A stretch of 64,000 nt of DNA from Pararhodobacter zhoushanensis (GCF_025949695.1 NZ_JAPDFL010000001.1:4033501-4097500); one strand, 5' to 3'. Numbered from the stretch's first letter, positions 27,667 through 39,274 are shown. The notes: a model not told the origin generated them from the sequence alone. Translations and numbers: made by a program.

Positions 27667-28973
27667 TCAGAACGGCTCCTTGTGCGCGACGTCGCCGCCA
27701 GACAGGGCCGCTGCCCTGTCGCGGGCGGTGGTGTAGGGAAGCATGGCCCAGAGTGCGTTCTGCTGGCGCATCCCTTCCCCCATCGACAGCGCCGCAAACC
27801 GCAGGCGGGCAGCACGGCGTGGCGTGGCCCCGCCGTTGATCGCAGCCGCGATCTGGTTCCAATGCTGCGTCAGCGCACGCTGGACGCCGGACGACAGCGT
27901 GGTGTGCGGCTGGCCGACGGCATCAGACAACCGGCCCAGCGCCTGCGCCCAGTCGTTCACCTTGTCCGCGTCCCGGTCCAGATGCTGCACCAGACCGTCG
28001 AACTTGCGGTACGCCGGACGCGCGACCAACAGCCCCGGCGTGCCATAGGCAGCCGCGGCAATATAGCCGTGCAGCGACGATCCCGCATAGGCCGAGGCAT
28101 ACGCGATCAGCGCCGCAATATCGCGCAACTGTTCGGGCTGATCGAGCGCCGCGTTCTGGCAGCCCATCGCGGTCAACGCCGCCGACACCTCGCGTGCGAT
28201 CCGGTCGTCGCTATGCGCACTGCCCAGACCGATCATCACCGGCGTCAGGTTCAGAGCCTTGCACCGCGCGCCCAAGTCTTGCGCAAATACGGCGACGGGC
28301 ACATCGCCCAGCGAGCGGCGGCGCACGCTGACGGCCAAAATCCCGTCGCGCGTGGTCAACCCGAGGCGCTGCGCCAGCCGGTCGAAATCGCCGCGCAAGC
28401 TGGCTTTGGGCCACATCCGCGCAAGGCCGAGCACCGGGTCAGGAACCACCTGCGCTGGGCCACCGGCAGCCAAACCAGCCATGCGGACCGAACCCGGGTC
28501 GCGCAGCGACAGGTAATCCGCCGCGTCAAAGGCGGCAGCCGCGAGGCGTTGAAAACCGGGCCGCAGCGGGTGCGGAACCCCGGCGCGTTCCACGCCAGCG
28601 GCACATCGCGCAGCGCCGCCGCCAGCGTCGCGCCCAGCCACATCGACGACGCGGCACAGGCCCCGACACCAAGACCGCGGTATTCGTGCAGCATGTCCAT
28701 GCGGTGCGTGTGGACCAGATACCCGCCGCCGATCACCACGGCGGCGCAGGGCAGATCCGGGTCGAACAACTGCGCAATCGACTGCGACGGCATCGCATCG
28801 CTCAACCCGGTTGCCGCACCGGTCGGCGACACGGCCTGCACGCTGTATCCGTGCAGACCCAGCTCATGCTCGGCAATCAGCGGGAACAACAGATCGCCAA
28901 AATTGCGCATGTCGAACATGCCGCAAATCATGACGTCGCGGACGTCCCCCCGCTGATCTGCCGCCGTTGTCAC
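27667..28973 (-). pseudogene. polysaccharide pyruvyl transferase family protein, 1-nt frameshift
   Basis: Paralogue of 19509-20699. The N-terminal frame has MICGMFDMRNFGDLLFPLIAEHE, AAVVIGGGYLVHTH and MWLGATLAAAL...LAWNAPG. The other frame continues PHPLRPGFQRLAAAAFDAADYLSLRD and ends with AGSSLHGYIAAAAYGTPGLLV. One extra base in the CCCC at 28578-28581 joins them as ...WNAPGVPHPL..., about 435 residues. The GTG start overlaps the ACP stop as GTGA. If the frameshift is an artefact, this is an intact second pyruvyl-transferase-type protein in the operon. Confidence 0.83.
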
Positions 28974-29257
28974 GCCGCCGCAGACCTGTCCTTGAGCCGC
29001 CTTGCGATATGCTGGGACAGCTCGGCGACGCTGGGATGATCAAAGACTTCAGTGGGGCCCACCTCGATCTCATAGGTCTCTTCCATCATGCCGCACATGA
29101 TCGTAATCTCAATGGAATCAAGACCATAGTTGTCAAATCGTTCGGCAACCGGGAAAGGGTCCGCAGGAACATCGATGACCGAGGTGATATAGGTCACCAT
29201 CCAGTTCTGGATAGCCTCGGCATCGGCAGGGTGTGACAGGTGCGCGTCGGAGGTCAT
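28970..29257 (-). CDS. free-standing acyl carrier protein
   Basis: A 95-residue acidic four-helix carrier protein. NYGLDSIEITIM holds the phosphopantetheine-accepting Ser (S48) in the D-S-I motif, and EVGPTEVFDHPSVAELSQHIA is the usual helix III-IV part. It heads the minus-strand operon with the pyruvyl-transferase and two PhyH genes, so the dioxygenases may act on carrier-bound acyl chains. A FAAL that could load it is at 13403-15400. Confidence 0.9.
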   Translation of the reverse strand: MTSDAHLSHPADAEAIQNWMVTYITSVIDVPADPFPVAERFDNYGLDSIEITIMCGMMEETYEIEVGPTEVFDHPSVAELSQHIARRLKDRSAAA

Positions 29258-29821
29258 GAAGCGCCTTTCATAACAAGAGGGAGGCTGCGAAGTGCGCTTT
29301 GAGTATCCCTTACCTTCGTGCGCTGCGCAACCAGACCGCGAATCGAATGAAGGTTGGTTATTGCCGCCTTTATTTGTCGGTTAATTTGATCGCTTTCTAC
29401 CTGCACTTCTACCGCACGATATGGAGGGTGTGGGCGGGAAAAACGAAATGGATGTCGAGCGGCCGGGCACGCTCGATGATATCGCGGATCGCCCGATGCT
29501 GCGCCGCGACAGGCACAGGGCAGGCGCGCAGACCGAGCACCCGCAGCGCAAGACGGACAACAGCGGGCAAACCACTCTCCTTGATGGCCCCAAGGCAACG
29601 GCCTACCGCATCTTCGCAAAGTTCTTGGCACACAGCGCGGCTTTGTCGCCCAGTGCGGGCCAAGGCGGTGCGCGCCCCCTTGAGACGCGGCGGGAACCAG
29701 TCCAGACAGACCGCACACTTTTGGGCCGCCGTTGCGGCACGGCTCCGACCATGGGACGGACCACCCACTGTCAACGGTGGCGCTCTGCAGCCAATGCCTT
29801 GGAATATAAGGATCATCTTTC
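29258..29821. other. 564-bp region without a recognised gene
   Basis: Both strands carry open stretches of about 100-200 codons, none with a recognisable domain, a convincing start or neighbour-like structure. It should contain divergent promoters for the ACP operon (minus) and the glycosyltransferase (plus). It could be the remnant of a lost gene. Confidence 0.5.
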
Positions 29822-30919
29822 GTGAAAATCGGCGTCTTTGGCCATCACCCGGACCTGTATCCCGGCTTCAATGCCTTGATGTCCGCCAATTTCGTGTATG
29901 GGTTCGCGCGCCTCGGCCATGATGTCACGCTGCTTCTGCCCGAGGTCGGGGTCCGCTCGCAGCACGCGCGGCTTGCCAAGCTCGGCAAGAGCGTGAGCGA
30001 CCTCGATACCTTCGAGGCCGAAGCCTTCGACATCCGCGTCATTGACCCGGACACGGATCTGGGACGCTTCGATCTGGTCATCTGGCAAAGCTATTTCAAA
30101 GAAGATGAGGCCTTCTGGCCCGCCATCCGCAAAGCTGCGCGGCTCGTCGCCAAGAATACACCGCGCCTGCTGGTCGGTGACCCCGATCGCGATGCCCGGA
30201 TCTTCAAGGGCATCACAAACCGCTATGATATCGTTGGTCTGGCCCTGAACAGCGACTTTGCCCTTGCCGCTGAAAGTTTTGCAACCAGCCAACCCGAAGC
30301 CCTGAAGCGCTGCCTGTACCAGCCGCGCGGTTTTCGTCAGGACTGGCTGGTGCCCGATGACACCTTTGACGGCGCGCCGGTTTTCGGCATCGAAAAAGGC
30401 GTCGGTGCGTCGGGCGATGAATATTCCTATCTGGCCCCAGTTCTTGAGGAATTGCGCCGTCGCCATGGCACCGTTGACCTGATCGGTGCGCGTTTCGACG
30501 ACCCGCGCCTGACCACACGGCGCATTGGCCTGTTGCCCGCACGACAATTCTACCGCCAGTTCCTCGCGCCGCTCTGGGCGTATCTGATGATCAATGTCGA
30601 CCACTCGCGCCAGTCGAAGAACGCCTTTGTCATCAACGGCCGCACCGTTTATCCCGGGCTTTACGAAAACCAGGTCGTCGAGGCCCAGATGGCCGGTGCC
30701 GCTGTCGTCGGTCAGGCAGATGCCTTGCCCGAAGAACTGGTTGCGTCGACGATGACGGGGCTACGGTTTGATCGGTACTCCCAGACGGACGAGATTGTCG
30801 AATTTCTGGATCAGGTCATCCGCAACCGCCCCACCGTCAGCGCCTCGGCCAAAGCCTGGGCCCGAACCCACCATTCCATCGACGCCATGATCGCACCCCT
30901 TCTCGCGATGGCGGCATAA
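29822..30919 (+). CDS. GT-B-like glycosyltransferase
   Basis: A 365-residue protein starting with GTG, MKIGVFGHHPDLYPGFNAL, a GT-B N-terminal Rossmann strand. FARLGHDVTLLLPE and FDLVIWQSYFKEDEAF follow. The C-terminal half has LMINVDHSRQSKNAFVINGRTVYPGLYENQVVEAQMAGAAVV, which resembles the donor-site E..A...G segment of family-4 enzymes. It most likely transfers a sugar in the surface-glycan pathway. It is the last recognisable gene before accessory DNA begins at about 31.0 kb. Confidence 0.75.
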   Translation: MKIGVFGHHPDLYPGFNALMSANFVYGFARLGHDVTLLLPEVGVRSQHARLAKLGKSVSDLDTFEAEAFDIRVIDPDTDLGRFDLVIWQSYFKEDEAFWPAIRKAARLVAKNTPRLLVGDPDRDARIFKGITNRYDIVGLALNSDFALAAESFATSQPEALKRCLYQPRGFRQDWLVPDDTFDGAPVFGIEKGVGASGDEYSYLAPVLEELRRRHGTVDLIGARFDDPRLTTRRIGLLPARQFYRQFLAPLWAYLMINVDHSRQSKNAFVINGRTVYPGLYENQVVEAQMAGAAVVGQADALPEELVASTMTGLRFDRYSQTDEIVEFLDQVIRNRPTVSASAKAWARTHHSIDAMIAPLLAMAA

Positions 30920-31005
30920 AGCGCCCTATTCCGCCCGCTGGCGCATGACACCGCAAGCGCCGGACCGGCTGAAACGCATCAGAATGTTCTGAAAAAGGAA
31001 AAGGA

Positions 31006-31019
31006 TGGTAGCGGAGGAG
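31006..31019. repeat. 14-bp repeat identical to tRNA-Met 3' terminus
   Basis: TGGTAGCGGAGGAG is identical to 39122-39135, where it is the CCA end and acceptor stem of a tRNA-Met(CAT) fragment read on the minus strand. It lies 86 bp after the last host-like gene and just before IS and caspase genes, so it may mark one edge of an inserted island. Confidence 0.5.
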
Positions 31020-31090
31020 CGTTCCGGCCAGAAACCCCACGACCTAATGCTTTGTAAAATAACGCTTTGTAAGCTTCGCCAAAGGGGATG

Positions 31091-31118
31091 AAGGTGGCAA
31101 GGGGGACAGTGCCACCTT
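31091..31118. repeat. 9-bp perfect hairpin
   Basis: AAGGTGGCA (31091-31099) and TGCCACCTT (31110-31118) flank a 10-nt loop in a 370-bp stretch (30920-31290) that carries no recognisable gene. Function is unknown. Confidence 0.4.
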
Positions 31119-31289
31119 CGAATCGCCTCTGCAACTGGGCTCGCACACAATCACCCGAAGATTCTGCCGTCAGGAACCGGCTCTCAGAGGACCCTGTGCT
31201 GCGCATACTGCCCTGCCCCGTCAAAAGTGGTCCTCGCTGACGTAGACTTTCGAGCCAGAATAAGGCCGAAGGAATAGGACAGAAGAGAC

Positions 31290-32270
31290 ATAAGCCGGAA
31301 GAGATAGTCGTGAAGATTCGGCAAGCGGACGTTCTGGTATCGGAGGGTCGTCAGTTGCCGAGGCGGTGCGGTCCACCTGGGTAACGCCGTTCACTTACTG
31401 CCGCTGGCGCAAGGAGTTTGGCGGTCTGACGACCGACCAGGTGAAACGCCTGAAAGAGCTGGAGAAGGAGAACGAGCAGCTCAGAAGGGACGTGTCGGAT
31501 CTGGCGTTTGAGAATTTGATCCTGCGCGAACACCCCAGGAAACTTCTGAGCTCCGCCCGTCGCCGAGCCTGCATCGATCACGTGCGGACAATGTCCGGTG
31601 TCTCGGAGCACTTGGCCTGCCGGGTGCTCGGACAGCATTGCTCCACTCAACGGACGGTGCCGCGGGGCCGATCCAACGAAGACACCCCAACCGCGAACAT
31701 CGTCGCACTTGCCTCGCAGTATGGGCGCTACGGCTATCGCCGGATCGCCGTGCTTCTCCGGGAAGCCGGCTGGGTCGTGCACGTGAAGCGTATCGAGCGG
31801 ATATGGCGACGGGAGGAGCTGAAGGTGCAGCAGAACCAACCGAAGAAAGGCCGGCTCTGGCTGAACAACGGGTCATGCATCCGGCTGCGCCCCGAACATC
31901 TGAACGATGTCTGGTCCTACGACTTCGTCGAGAGCCAGACGCATGACGGAAGAAAGTTTCGCATGTTGAACATCGTCAACGAGTTCACCCGGGAGTGCTT
32001 GGCGATCCTGATCGACCGGAAGCTCAATTTCATGGCGGTGATCGACGTTCTGACCGATCTCTTTATCCTTTGAGGGGTGCCGACCATGTTCGGTCGGATA
32101 TTGGCCCTGCGTTCATCGCAAAAGCCGTGTGGGACTGGATCGCCGCGGTCGGGGCGAAGATAGCGATCATCGAACTGGGGAGCCATTCGGGAAACGGTTG
32201 CTGCAAGAGCTTCACCTCAATCCTACACCTCAATGGCCGCCCGGGATCATACCGTCGGCGGCGGCGAAAT
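31290..32270 (+). mobile_element. decayed IS3-family transposase remnant
   Basis: OrfA-like sequence (VKIRQADVLVSEGR, then VTPFTYCRWRKEFGGLTTDQ with a Leu-zipper LKELEKENEQLRRD) runs on into OrfB-like sequence (YGRYGYRRIAVLLREAGW, RIWRREELKV, VWSYDFVE, IDRKL). The catalytic DDE region continues in a different frame from about 32065 (HVRSDIGPAFIAKAVWDWIAAVGAK) and then degenerates. At least two frameshifts and loss of the C-terminal end make it inactive. Terminal inverted repeats were not identified, so the boundaries are approximate. Confidence 0.82.
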
Positions 32271-32392
32271 TGCACCCGCTCCTCGGACACTAACGGCAGG
32301 GGCCAACCAATTCGTGTGGTCCCACCGAAATTTTGGTTGCGTGAGAGAATTGTGGCGTCGCATTCTACCTGAAGAATTTGGAGTTCTGTGAA

Positions 32393-35300
32393 ATGGTGTG
32401 GCGTTTATTTGGGATCGGGTTTGTTATCGCGCAATGCTTCGGCGTCGATGCTGCAGCCCAATCGCTGGGGCCTTGGCATCCGGCCCAATCTTGGTATGCC
32501 CCTGGGCATGAAGCCTGCACCAACAATTCAGGTGGCGAATGCCTGAGTCTTCACTGTGCACATGCGGGTCTGACCACCTTGGAGGTCCGTCTCGAGCGGG
32601 AGATCACCGAAAGCATTGGAATCACCGTTGATGGGCGCCCGCTGGTGACTTTGCCGGCGGTCCAAGGACGGGCATTGATTACGGACCCACAGCAACACCC
32701 GGGGCTGCTCGAGGCTCTGTCCGCCGGACATCGAGCGACATTTAGCACGGGGCAAACCGTCAGCCTGTCAGGGTCGGCCCGTGCCATTCGCGAGACGCTG
32801 GAAACCTGCGCCGCCCAGCAACGCGCCTTTGCTACCGGGATGGAAACTTTCGCAGCAGAATTTGATCGTTTTTCCAACGAAAGCACGACGTCTTGGCCCC
32901 CTGACGGTCAAGACATCGAATGGGATAGATACCGCAATCAGGGCAGCTTGGTCGCAGATCTGCGCGGACCGGACACCGACCCCTTCATGCGTGGATTGAC
33001 GGCGCCGCAATGTGAGGAAATTTGTCGCCAGACACGGCACTGTTATTCCTACACCCATTTGAGAGAGCGAAATTCCTGTTATCTTCGGTCGAGCCGCGGA
33101 ACGTTGCGCGGGCGAAACGGCGCGATCAGCGGCATCCCCATCGGGCGGTGGCATGCCTTATTGACCCCTGTCGCGGCCGGGGGCGGCACGGTGGTCGACC
33201 CCACCATGAGCTGGCGGCCGGATGATACGCTGACCTCGTGGACCGAGCGCCGGCGCCATGGCGCGCAACGCTTGGGACTTGCGTGCGGCGTGACCCAGTC
33301 CATCGGGCAGACATTTGCAGACGGGCTACGACTGCGGCTTCCGTGGCAGAACATTGTGAGCGTCGGAGATACACTCGAGCTGACCTGGCAAGGTGCGGAT
33401 CTCGACACCAGAATCCCGATTTGGCTGATGGTGAGTACCAGCGGCCCGGTACGCTTCCACGGGAGCGGTTATTATGCCTTGGGCCCCGAAGCCCCGAACC
33501 CTTTCGGCATGACAACCGGCGCCGGGCGCCACCGCGCACTTGTCGCTTTCCATGCGCGGGGGGCAGGTCCCTCGGGAAGTATCCGGATCGAGCCACTGCA
33601 GGAAGGTGCGCTGGTCTTGGATGTGCAGGTTGTTGCCTACCAGCGGTCCTGTCGTCGCGAAAGCGTCCATTCTGCGTCACGCGTGTCGGTGGCGGTGCAA
33701 CCCGGAGAAGCGCGGCTGGTGCTGAACAATCTCCTGGGGCGCCAGACCTATACGCACGAGTTGGATCTCCCCGAGCACGGGCGGAGGATCCTGTTCAACG
33801 AGAATCGCCTTTTGGTTCTGGATCGGGCCTCAGGAGCGGAAGTCTTCGAGCGCGGCGGGCAATATTTGAGCCTCTCTCCCACCCATCGTTTTGTCGTGGC
33901 ACAGCGTGACGGCGCCTTTGACGTCGTGGACATTCTGGACGGTCATGTCGCCGGCCAGCTGAGGGGGGAATTGATCTACTGGGGTATCGGCGACAGCTTT
34001 GCGCTATCCAGTTCGACCCCGTGGGGCAAAGTGGATCTCATTTCAACCTTCGGAGATTCCTTTCAGTTGCCGCGAACGCTGACCGGGCCGTCATGCTGCA
34101 ACATTTCCGAGCGCACGACCCACATCGGCATTGATCTGGAGAATGCGGCGGTGACGATTTGGGGGGGCTCGGGGTACTATGTCGGAGCGTTGCAGAACCC
34201 GAATTACAACGTTCGCGAGGACGCACATGGAGGATATTCATCCAGCGGCGCGGGAAGCTTGGCGCTTTATCACCACGCGCTGAATTCTCTTGGCACCGTG
34301 GCACCGGTTTCCCTGAGCATGGGCTTCGACGTCGTAGGCGGTCTCACTCAGACTTGGGAGTACCGCGAAAATTTCATCCCCTTTACGGAAGACCGCATCC
34401 CCCAACCCTTCGCCGAACGCCTAAGCGCGACTTTCGGCCGCGTTGGATTGGTGCCGACCCCGCTTGATCAAGGGCCGGTCGCCCGTGACCCGCGCACGGC
34501 CTTTCACTTGTCGCGTCTTGGCCTTGCCTTGATGGATATGACGGAGGCAGAAGTCCGCCTCGCCTCGTCACCCGAAGTCCCTGAGCATCTGACCAGAGAT
34601 CCGGCAACGGGTGCCTTTGTCCCGAGCTTTCGCTCGGGCTCCCTCGCGGCGATGCCCTTTGTCGAGCCGATGGCAGAAGAAGCCCGCCAACACGGCTGGC
34701 GGTTCACATGGTCGGATGAAAGCCCCGCTGCGATGATGTCCGAATGCTACCACTCGGACTTGAATCAGAATGAGGCTTCAGCGACGCAACTGATGCTTGT
34801 GCGGGACGTGGACCGGCTGATTCTGCCTGGACACCGGCGCCGCTCCGCTTTGGGTCAGTCAGGTCTGGTGCACTGCCGGCGCCACCTATGGCTCGCTGCG
34901 GCCAACCACGGTGCTCTACATTCACGATTTCGCCGGGCCGGTTCCGCGGGTCAGTGAACAACTCCCGCAATGGCAGGCTTTCTTCTTCGAGAACGCTTCG
35001 AGGCCACTGTGGTACGATCACCCCTTTGACATCCGCGGGAACGCGCAGTTCGTACTGTTGATCGCGCGTGGCAACGGAGTCATCGCGTTGTATGACCGCA
35101 AGGAACGGGCCCTTGTCAGAACCTTCGAGACCCTTCCTGATGGCGATCTGCTGAGGAGCGCTTATCTATCTGCAGATCAACGCTTCATCGTGCAGGAAAA
35201 CTCAGATGGCGGGTTTCATATCCATGACGTGATGAATGGCCAGCTTCGGCTGTCCGGGCGCATCGTCGATGACGAGGTGGCGATCTGGACCGAGGACTAC

Positions 35301-36440
35301 CGCTTCGACGCCACGGCCGATGCCGCGAATCTCATTGATCTCGCTTTCGCCGGCCGGTCCCGTCAGTACAGCCTCGACCGCTTTGCCGCCACCCGGCGCA
35401 TCGACGGCCTGTTGCAAGCCGTTCTCTATGAGGGCCCTGCCGTCAACGTGCCGAGCATGCAGATCCCACCGGACATCGCCGGCAGCATCACCTTGGCGGG
35501 GGATCAGATCGAAGCCGCAATTGACGTGGTCTCGGGGAGTGTCACGACGCTCAGCGTGTTTCAGGATGGTGTCCTTACAGATATCGTGCCGCGAGAGGGC
35601 TCGCTGGACGGATTGCGGGTGCCGCGACTGCCCGGGGCGCGCTGGGTTTCCATCGTTGCGACAAATGCTCAGGGGCTGGCGAGCAACGCGCAATCGGCCG
35701 ATCTTGGCCCGAGCGAAAACGATCGGCCTTCTCAAGCCCTGATCGTTGCGGTGAATACCTATAACGACTCGGAGATCCCCTCGTTGGACTTCGCGCTGCG
35801 TGACGGCGGACGTTTTGGTGAGGCTCTCGCAGAGGCCGGCAACGAGGTCACCTATCTCGGCAACCTCAATGCAAGCGTGGAGGCGATTCGCGACGCCGTC
35901 GCAACACTGGCTGGCGGGCTCACGCCGGGCGAGCAGGGCATCCTGTACTTTGCGGGACATGGCGTGCAGGACCCGTCGGGAGCACTCTATCTCGCGACCT
36001 CTGAAACGCGGCTCGACGACCTGCCGGGAACGGCACTGGCCTTTGACGAAATCTCGCGGCTGCTCGCCGAAACCGAAGGTCGAATAACCATTCTCCTCGA
36101 CACCTGCCATTCGGGGGCCGCAGGGCAAGGCACCTTTGCGACGATGGATGATGTTGTGCGTGGCCTCTCCGAGGTTCCTTCTAACCTGACCATTCTTGCC
36201 GCGTCAAAGAGCGGAGAACTGAGCTGGGAGGGCAGCGAATTCGGAGGGGGCGTCTTCACATATGCCCTTCTCAGCGTAATATCCTCAGACCGGGAAGAGC
36301 ATGATCTCGACCGGAATGGTCGGATCGAGGCTTCCGAACTGGTTCAGGGGGTCAGGTCAATTGTCGCGGCGGCCTCTGGCGACAGGCAAACGCCATGGCT
36401 GATGAGTTCGAGGATGGTTGGCGATTATGCGGTTTTCTGA
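32393..36440 (+). pseudogene. exported caspase-like protein with PAN/Apple domain, frameshifted
   Basis: Signal peptide (MVWRLFGIGFVIAQCF...AAAQS), then a PAN/Apple-like Cys cluster near residue 205 (CEEICRQTRHCYSYTHL...CYL), a long beta-rich region, and a C-terminal caspase-type (peptidase C14) domain. The domain has ALIVAVNTYNDSEIPSLDFALRDG, catalytic His in YFAGHGVQ and catalytic Cys in LLDTCHSGAAG. The frame changes at about 34832 (LILPG then TGAAPLWVSQVW), needing removal of one base or addition of two. Intact length would be about 1348 residues. The start ATG follows GGAG. Two small genes overlap downstream. The target is unknown; export suggests a periplasmic or extracellular role. Confidence 0.8.
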
Positions 36441-36849
36441 CGTTTTCGGTTTCAGCATCGCGTTTTTGGCATCACTTCCCTTGCCGGCGCTGGCCAGTGA
36501 CTGCTTCGTCTGTGATGACGTCGCCGAACTGGATAGCAACAGTGCCGCCTGTTTCCTTAATTTTTATGACGGATTGCAGGCACAGCTTGACATGGCGCAG
36601 ACGCCGCGGGTGGAGGTGGACCTGAGTGATTGCGTCGAGGGCGGAGCCGGAAGTACATCGCGTGGCGTAGACCCTTTTCCGATCTTCTTGGGCGGCGGCG
36701 ATGACACTCCGGCGACAGTGCGTTCCTTGCTGCGATCGCGCTATATTATCGAAAGAAGGAATCTTGGTTGTCTCGCCGACTACCTGCGGCAATATGAGGC
36801 TCCGATCGACCCGTCCATTACCATCAACCTGAACGAGGTCTGCCCTTGA
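36427..36849 (+). CDS. small exported Cys-containing protein
   Basis: A 140-residue protein starting MRFSDVFGF with a signal peptide ending near LPALAS. The mature part begins DCFVCDD and contains about six cysteines (CF, C in SAACF, DCVEG, GCLADY, EVCP), suggesting disulfides. Its start overlaps the caspase gene end by 14 bp, and its stop overlaps the next start as TTGA, so the three are probably co-translated. I do not recognise the family; partnership with the caspase-like protein is inferred from position. Confidence 0.7.
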   Translation: MRFSDVFGFSIAFLASLPLPALASDCFVCDDVAELDSNSAACFLNFYDGLQAQLDMAQTPRVEVDLSDCVEGGAGSTSRGVDPFPIFLGGGDDTPATVRSLLRSRYIIERRNLGCLADYLRQYEAPIDPSITINLNEVCP

Positions 36850-37406
36850 ACAGAAAAGGCAATGGCTCCATCTTCGGATGGCCCCTGAGCAAGGTGGAGG
36901 GTGTCGCACATCTCGTCACCGCATTCGGCGCTTTGCTTGGCGCGGTGGGGGTCATTCTGGCCGTCGTCCAGTACTTTGCCGCGCAAGAGGCGGAACGTGC
37001 ATCCCACACCCTGTCCTTGATCGACATCTGGGAAACACGTCACTACCGCGACGATTTTGTGGCCCTGCGCGAATCCGCCATGGCCTTTATGGCCAGCGTC
37101 CCCGAAGAAGAACAACGCGAGGCGCGCGAAAATGAAACGGCGCGCGCCAATCTTTGGGCACAGATGCGGCGGCATGTGTTTTCGGTTGAAGACGCTGAGC
37201 GCCGTTTCGATCGTGTCGTTTCGTTCTTCAGTCGCCTCGGGCTTTGCATCGAGGCGCGTTTGTGCTCAAGGGAAACCGCGCTGCTCTTTTTTGACGATTC
37301 CGTCTCCGGCTTCGTTTCATTCTTCGGGCCGGAAATCGAGGGAAGGCAAGATGCTATGCAAAGTTATGGATCGGGCATGATGCTGCTCTACGGGGCTCGC
37401 CAGTGA
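36846..37406 (+). CDS. membrane-anchored hypothetical protein
   Basis: A 186-residue protein with TTG start, one membrane helix (VTAFGALLGAVGVILAVVQYFAA, about residues 21-43) and a soluble helical domain with DIWETRHYRDDF and VEDAERRFDRVVSFFSRLGLCIEA. The layout resembles DUF4760-type membrane proteins, but I cannot confirm it. The 4-nt overlap with the preceding gene places it in the caspase operon. It is followed by about 150 bp and then the IS3 element. Confidence 0.68.
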   Translation: MNRKGNGSIFGWPLSKVEGVAHLVTAFGALLGAVGVILAVVQYFAAQEAERASHTLSLIDIWETRHYRDDFVALRESAMAFMASVPEEEQREARENETARANLWAQMRRHVFSVEDAERRFDRVVSFFSRLGLCIEARLCSRETALLFFDDSVSGFVSFFGPEIEGRQDAMQSYGSGMMLLYGARQ

Positions 37407-37557
37407 GCTATTCTCGATCACTTGGAAAGTCTTCGCGCTGGTTCAAGCTGTACTCTACCCCTGCTTGTCGGTTTCGAGCTGATTGAAGTAGACCAACGCG
37501 GGCGGCGTGGAGCCGCCGGTGGTTGGAGATGGTTATCTACCGGCCAACCCCAGCCTT

Positions 37558-37584
37558 TGAACCGCACCGGGTTTGCCGGAGGCT
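37558..37584. repeat. IS3 terminal inverted repeat, left
   Basis: TGAACCGCACCGGG followed by TTTGCCGGAGGCT, 27 bp, the exact reverse complement of 38887-38913. Confidence 0.95.
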
Positions 37585-37596
37585 AATTGACGTCAG

Positions 37597-38501
<905 letters not shown>

Positions 38502-38505
<4 letters not shown>

Positions 38506-38861
38506 TTCGACCGGCGGTCGAGCCTCTCACGCATCGCTCGAAGCGATGCCGCTCTGCCTTCGAGCATCGCAAAATACGCGCTGGCCTTGCGGAGGATCTC
38601 GTTGGCCTGGCGCAGTTCGCGGTTCTCCCGCTCCAGCGCCTTCATCCGCTCGGCCAGTTCGGTGGGGACGCCCGCGCGCTTGCCCCTGTCGACCTCGGCC
38701 TTCTTGACCCAGTCATTCAGCGTATGCGCCGAGCAGCCGATCTTCGCGGCAATCGATACGATGGCCTGCCAACGCGATCCGTGCTGGCCTTCGGTGTCCA
38801 GCACCAGCCGCACAGCGCGTTCGCGCACTTCAGGGGAAAACTTGTTCGTTGTCTTGCTCAT
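38502..38861 (-). CDS. IS3 transposase OrfA
   Basis: A 119-residue OrfA with the usual helix-turn-helix ([16 protein letters not shown]...[19 protein letters not shown]) and leucine-zipper-like helix ([23 protein letters not shown]). The last about 20 residues differ from typical OrfA ends and contain a CTCGAAG/CTTCGAG hairpin near the orfB overlap, which may assist frameshifting. The start ATG lies 25 bp inside the right inverted repeat. Confidence 0.9.
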
Positions 38862-38886
38862 GATGCTCCATCCTACTCAAGAGTTG

Positions 38887-38913
38887 GAGCCTCCGGCAAA
38901 CCCGGTGCGGTTC
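38887..38913. repeat. IS3 terminal inverted repeat, right
   Basis: AGCCTCCGGCAAA followed by CCCGGTGCGGTTCA, 27 bp, exactly complementary to 37558-37584. Confidence 0.95.
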
Positions 38914-39121
38914 AGAGGTTCACATTGTACTACTCAGACGTCCCGAAACTTGCGCTTGGGAATATCCACCTATCGTGAGAATCTCGAACTGGTACCCGCC
39001 AGGAGGCTACCGCGACGAGCTTGAAGGTCGATTTTGTAGCCCAGGTGTAGCCCCAGCCGAAGCGAGCAACCGCGACCACCATAGCTGTGCCTGGAGATCA
39101 CTGAGTTTCTTCAGGAAAATG

Positions 39122-39170
39122 TGGTAGCGGAGGAGGGACTTGAACCCCCGACACGCGGATTATGATTCCG
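39122..39170 (-). pseudogene. tRNA-Met(CAT) 3' fragment, att-like
   Basis: Read on the minus strand, this is the 3' part of a tRNA: anticodon loop ATCATAA (anticodon CAT) with stem base TCCGC, a T-arm with GGGGGTTCAAGTCCC, acceptor strand and CCA end. The 5' half (acceptor, D-arm and first base of the anticodon stem) is absent, and AT-rich sequence takes over upstream. A tRNA 3' half without its 5' half is typical of an attachment site left by a tyrosine integrase. Confidence 0.82.
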
Positions 39171-39274
39171 TTTAAGTTTGTTGAGAAATAAGGAAAAAAT
39201 ACCAAAATCCCATCCAAGACGACCTAACGAATTCAAGCACTTATCGGCACTCCGCAAACCGGAAAGACGATACC

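Noticed and set aside
29258..29821. Open frames of 100-200 codons on both strands
   Set aside because: No start with an SD, no recognised motif, and several mutually overlapping frames; left as unexplained.
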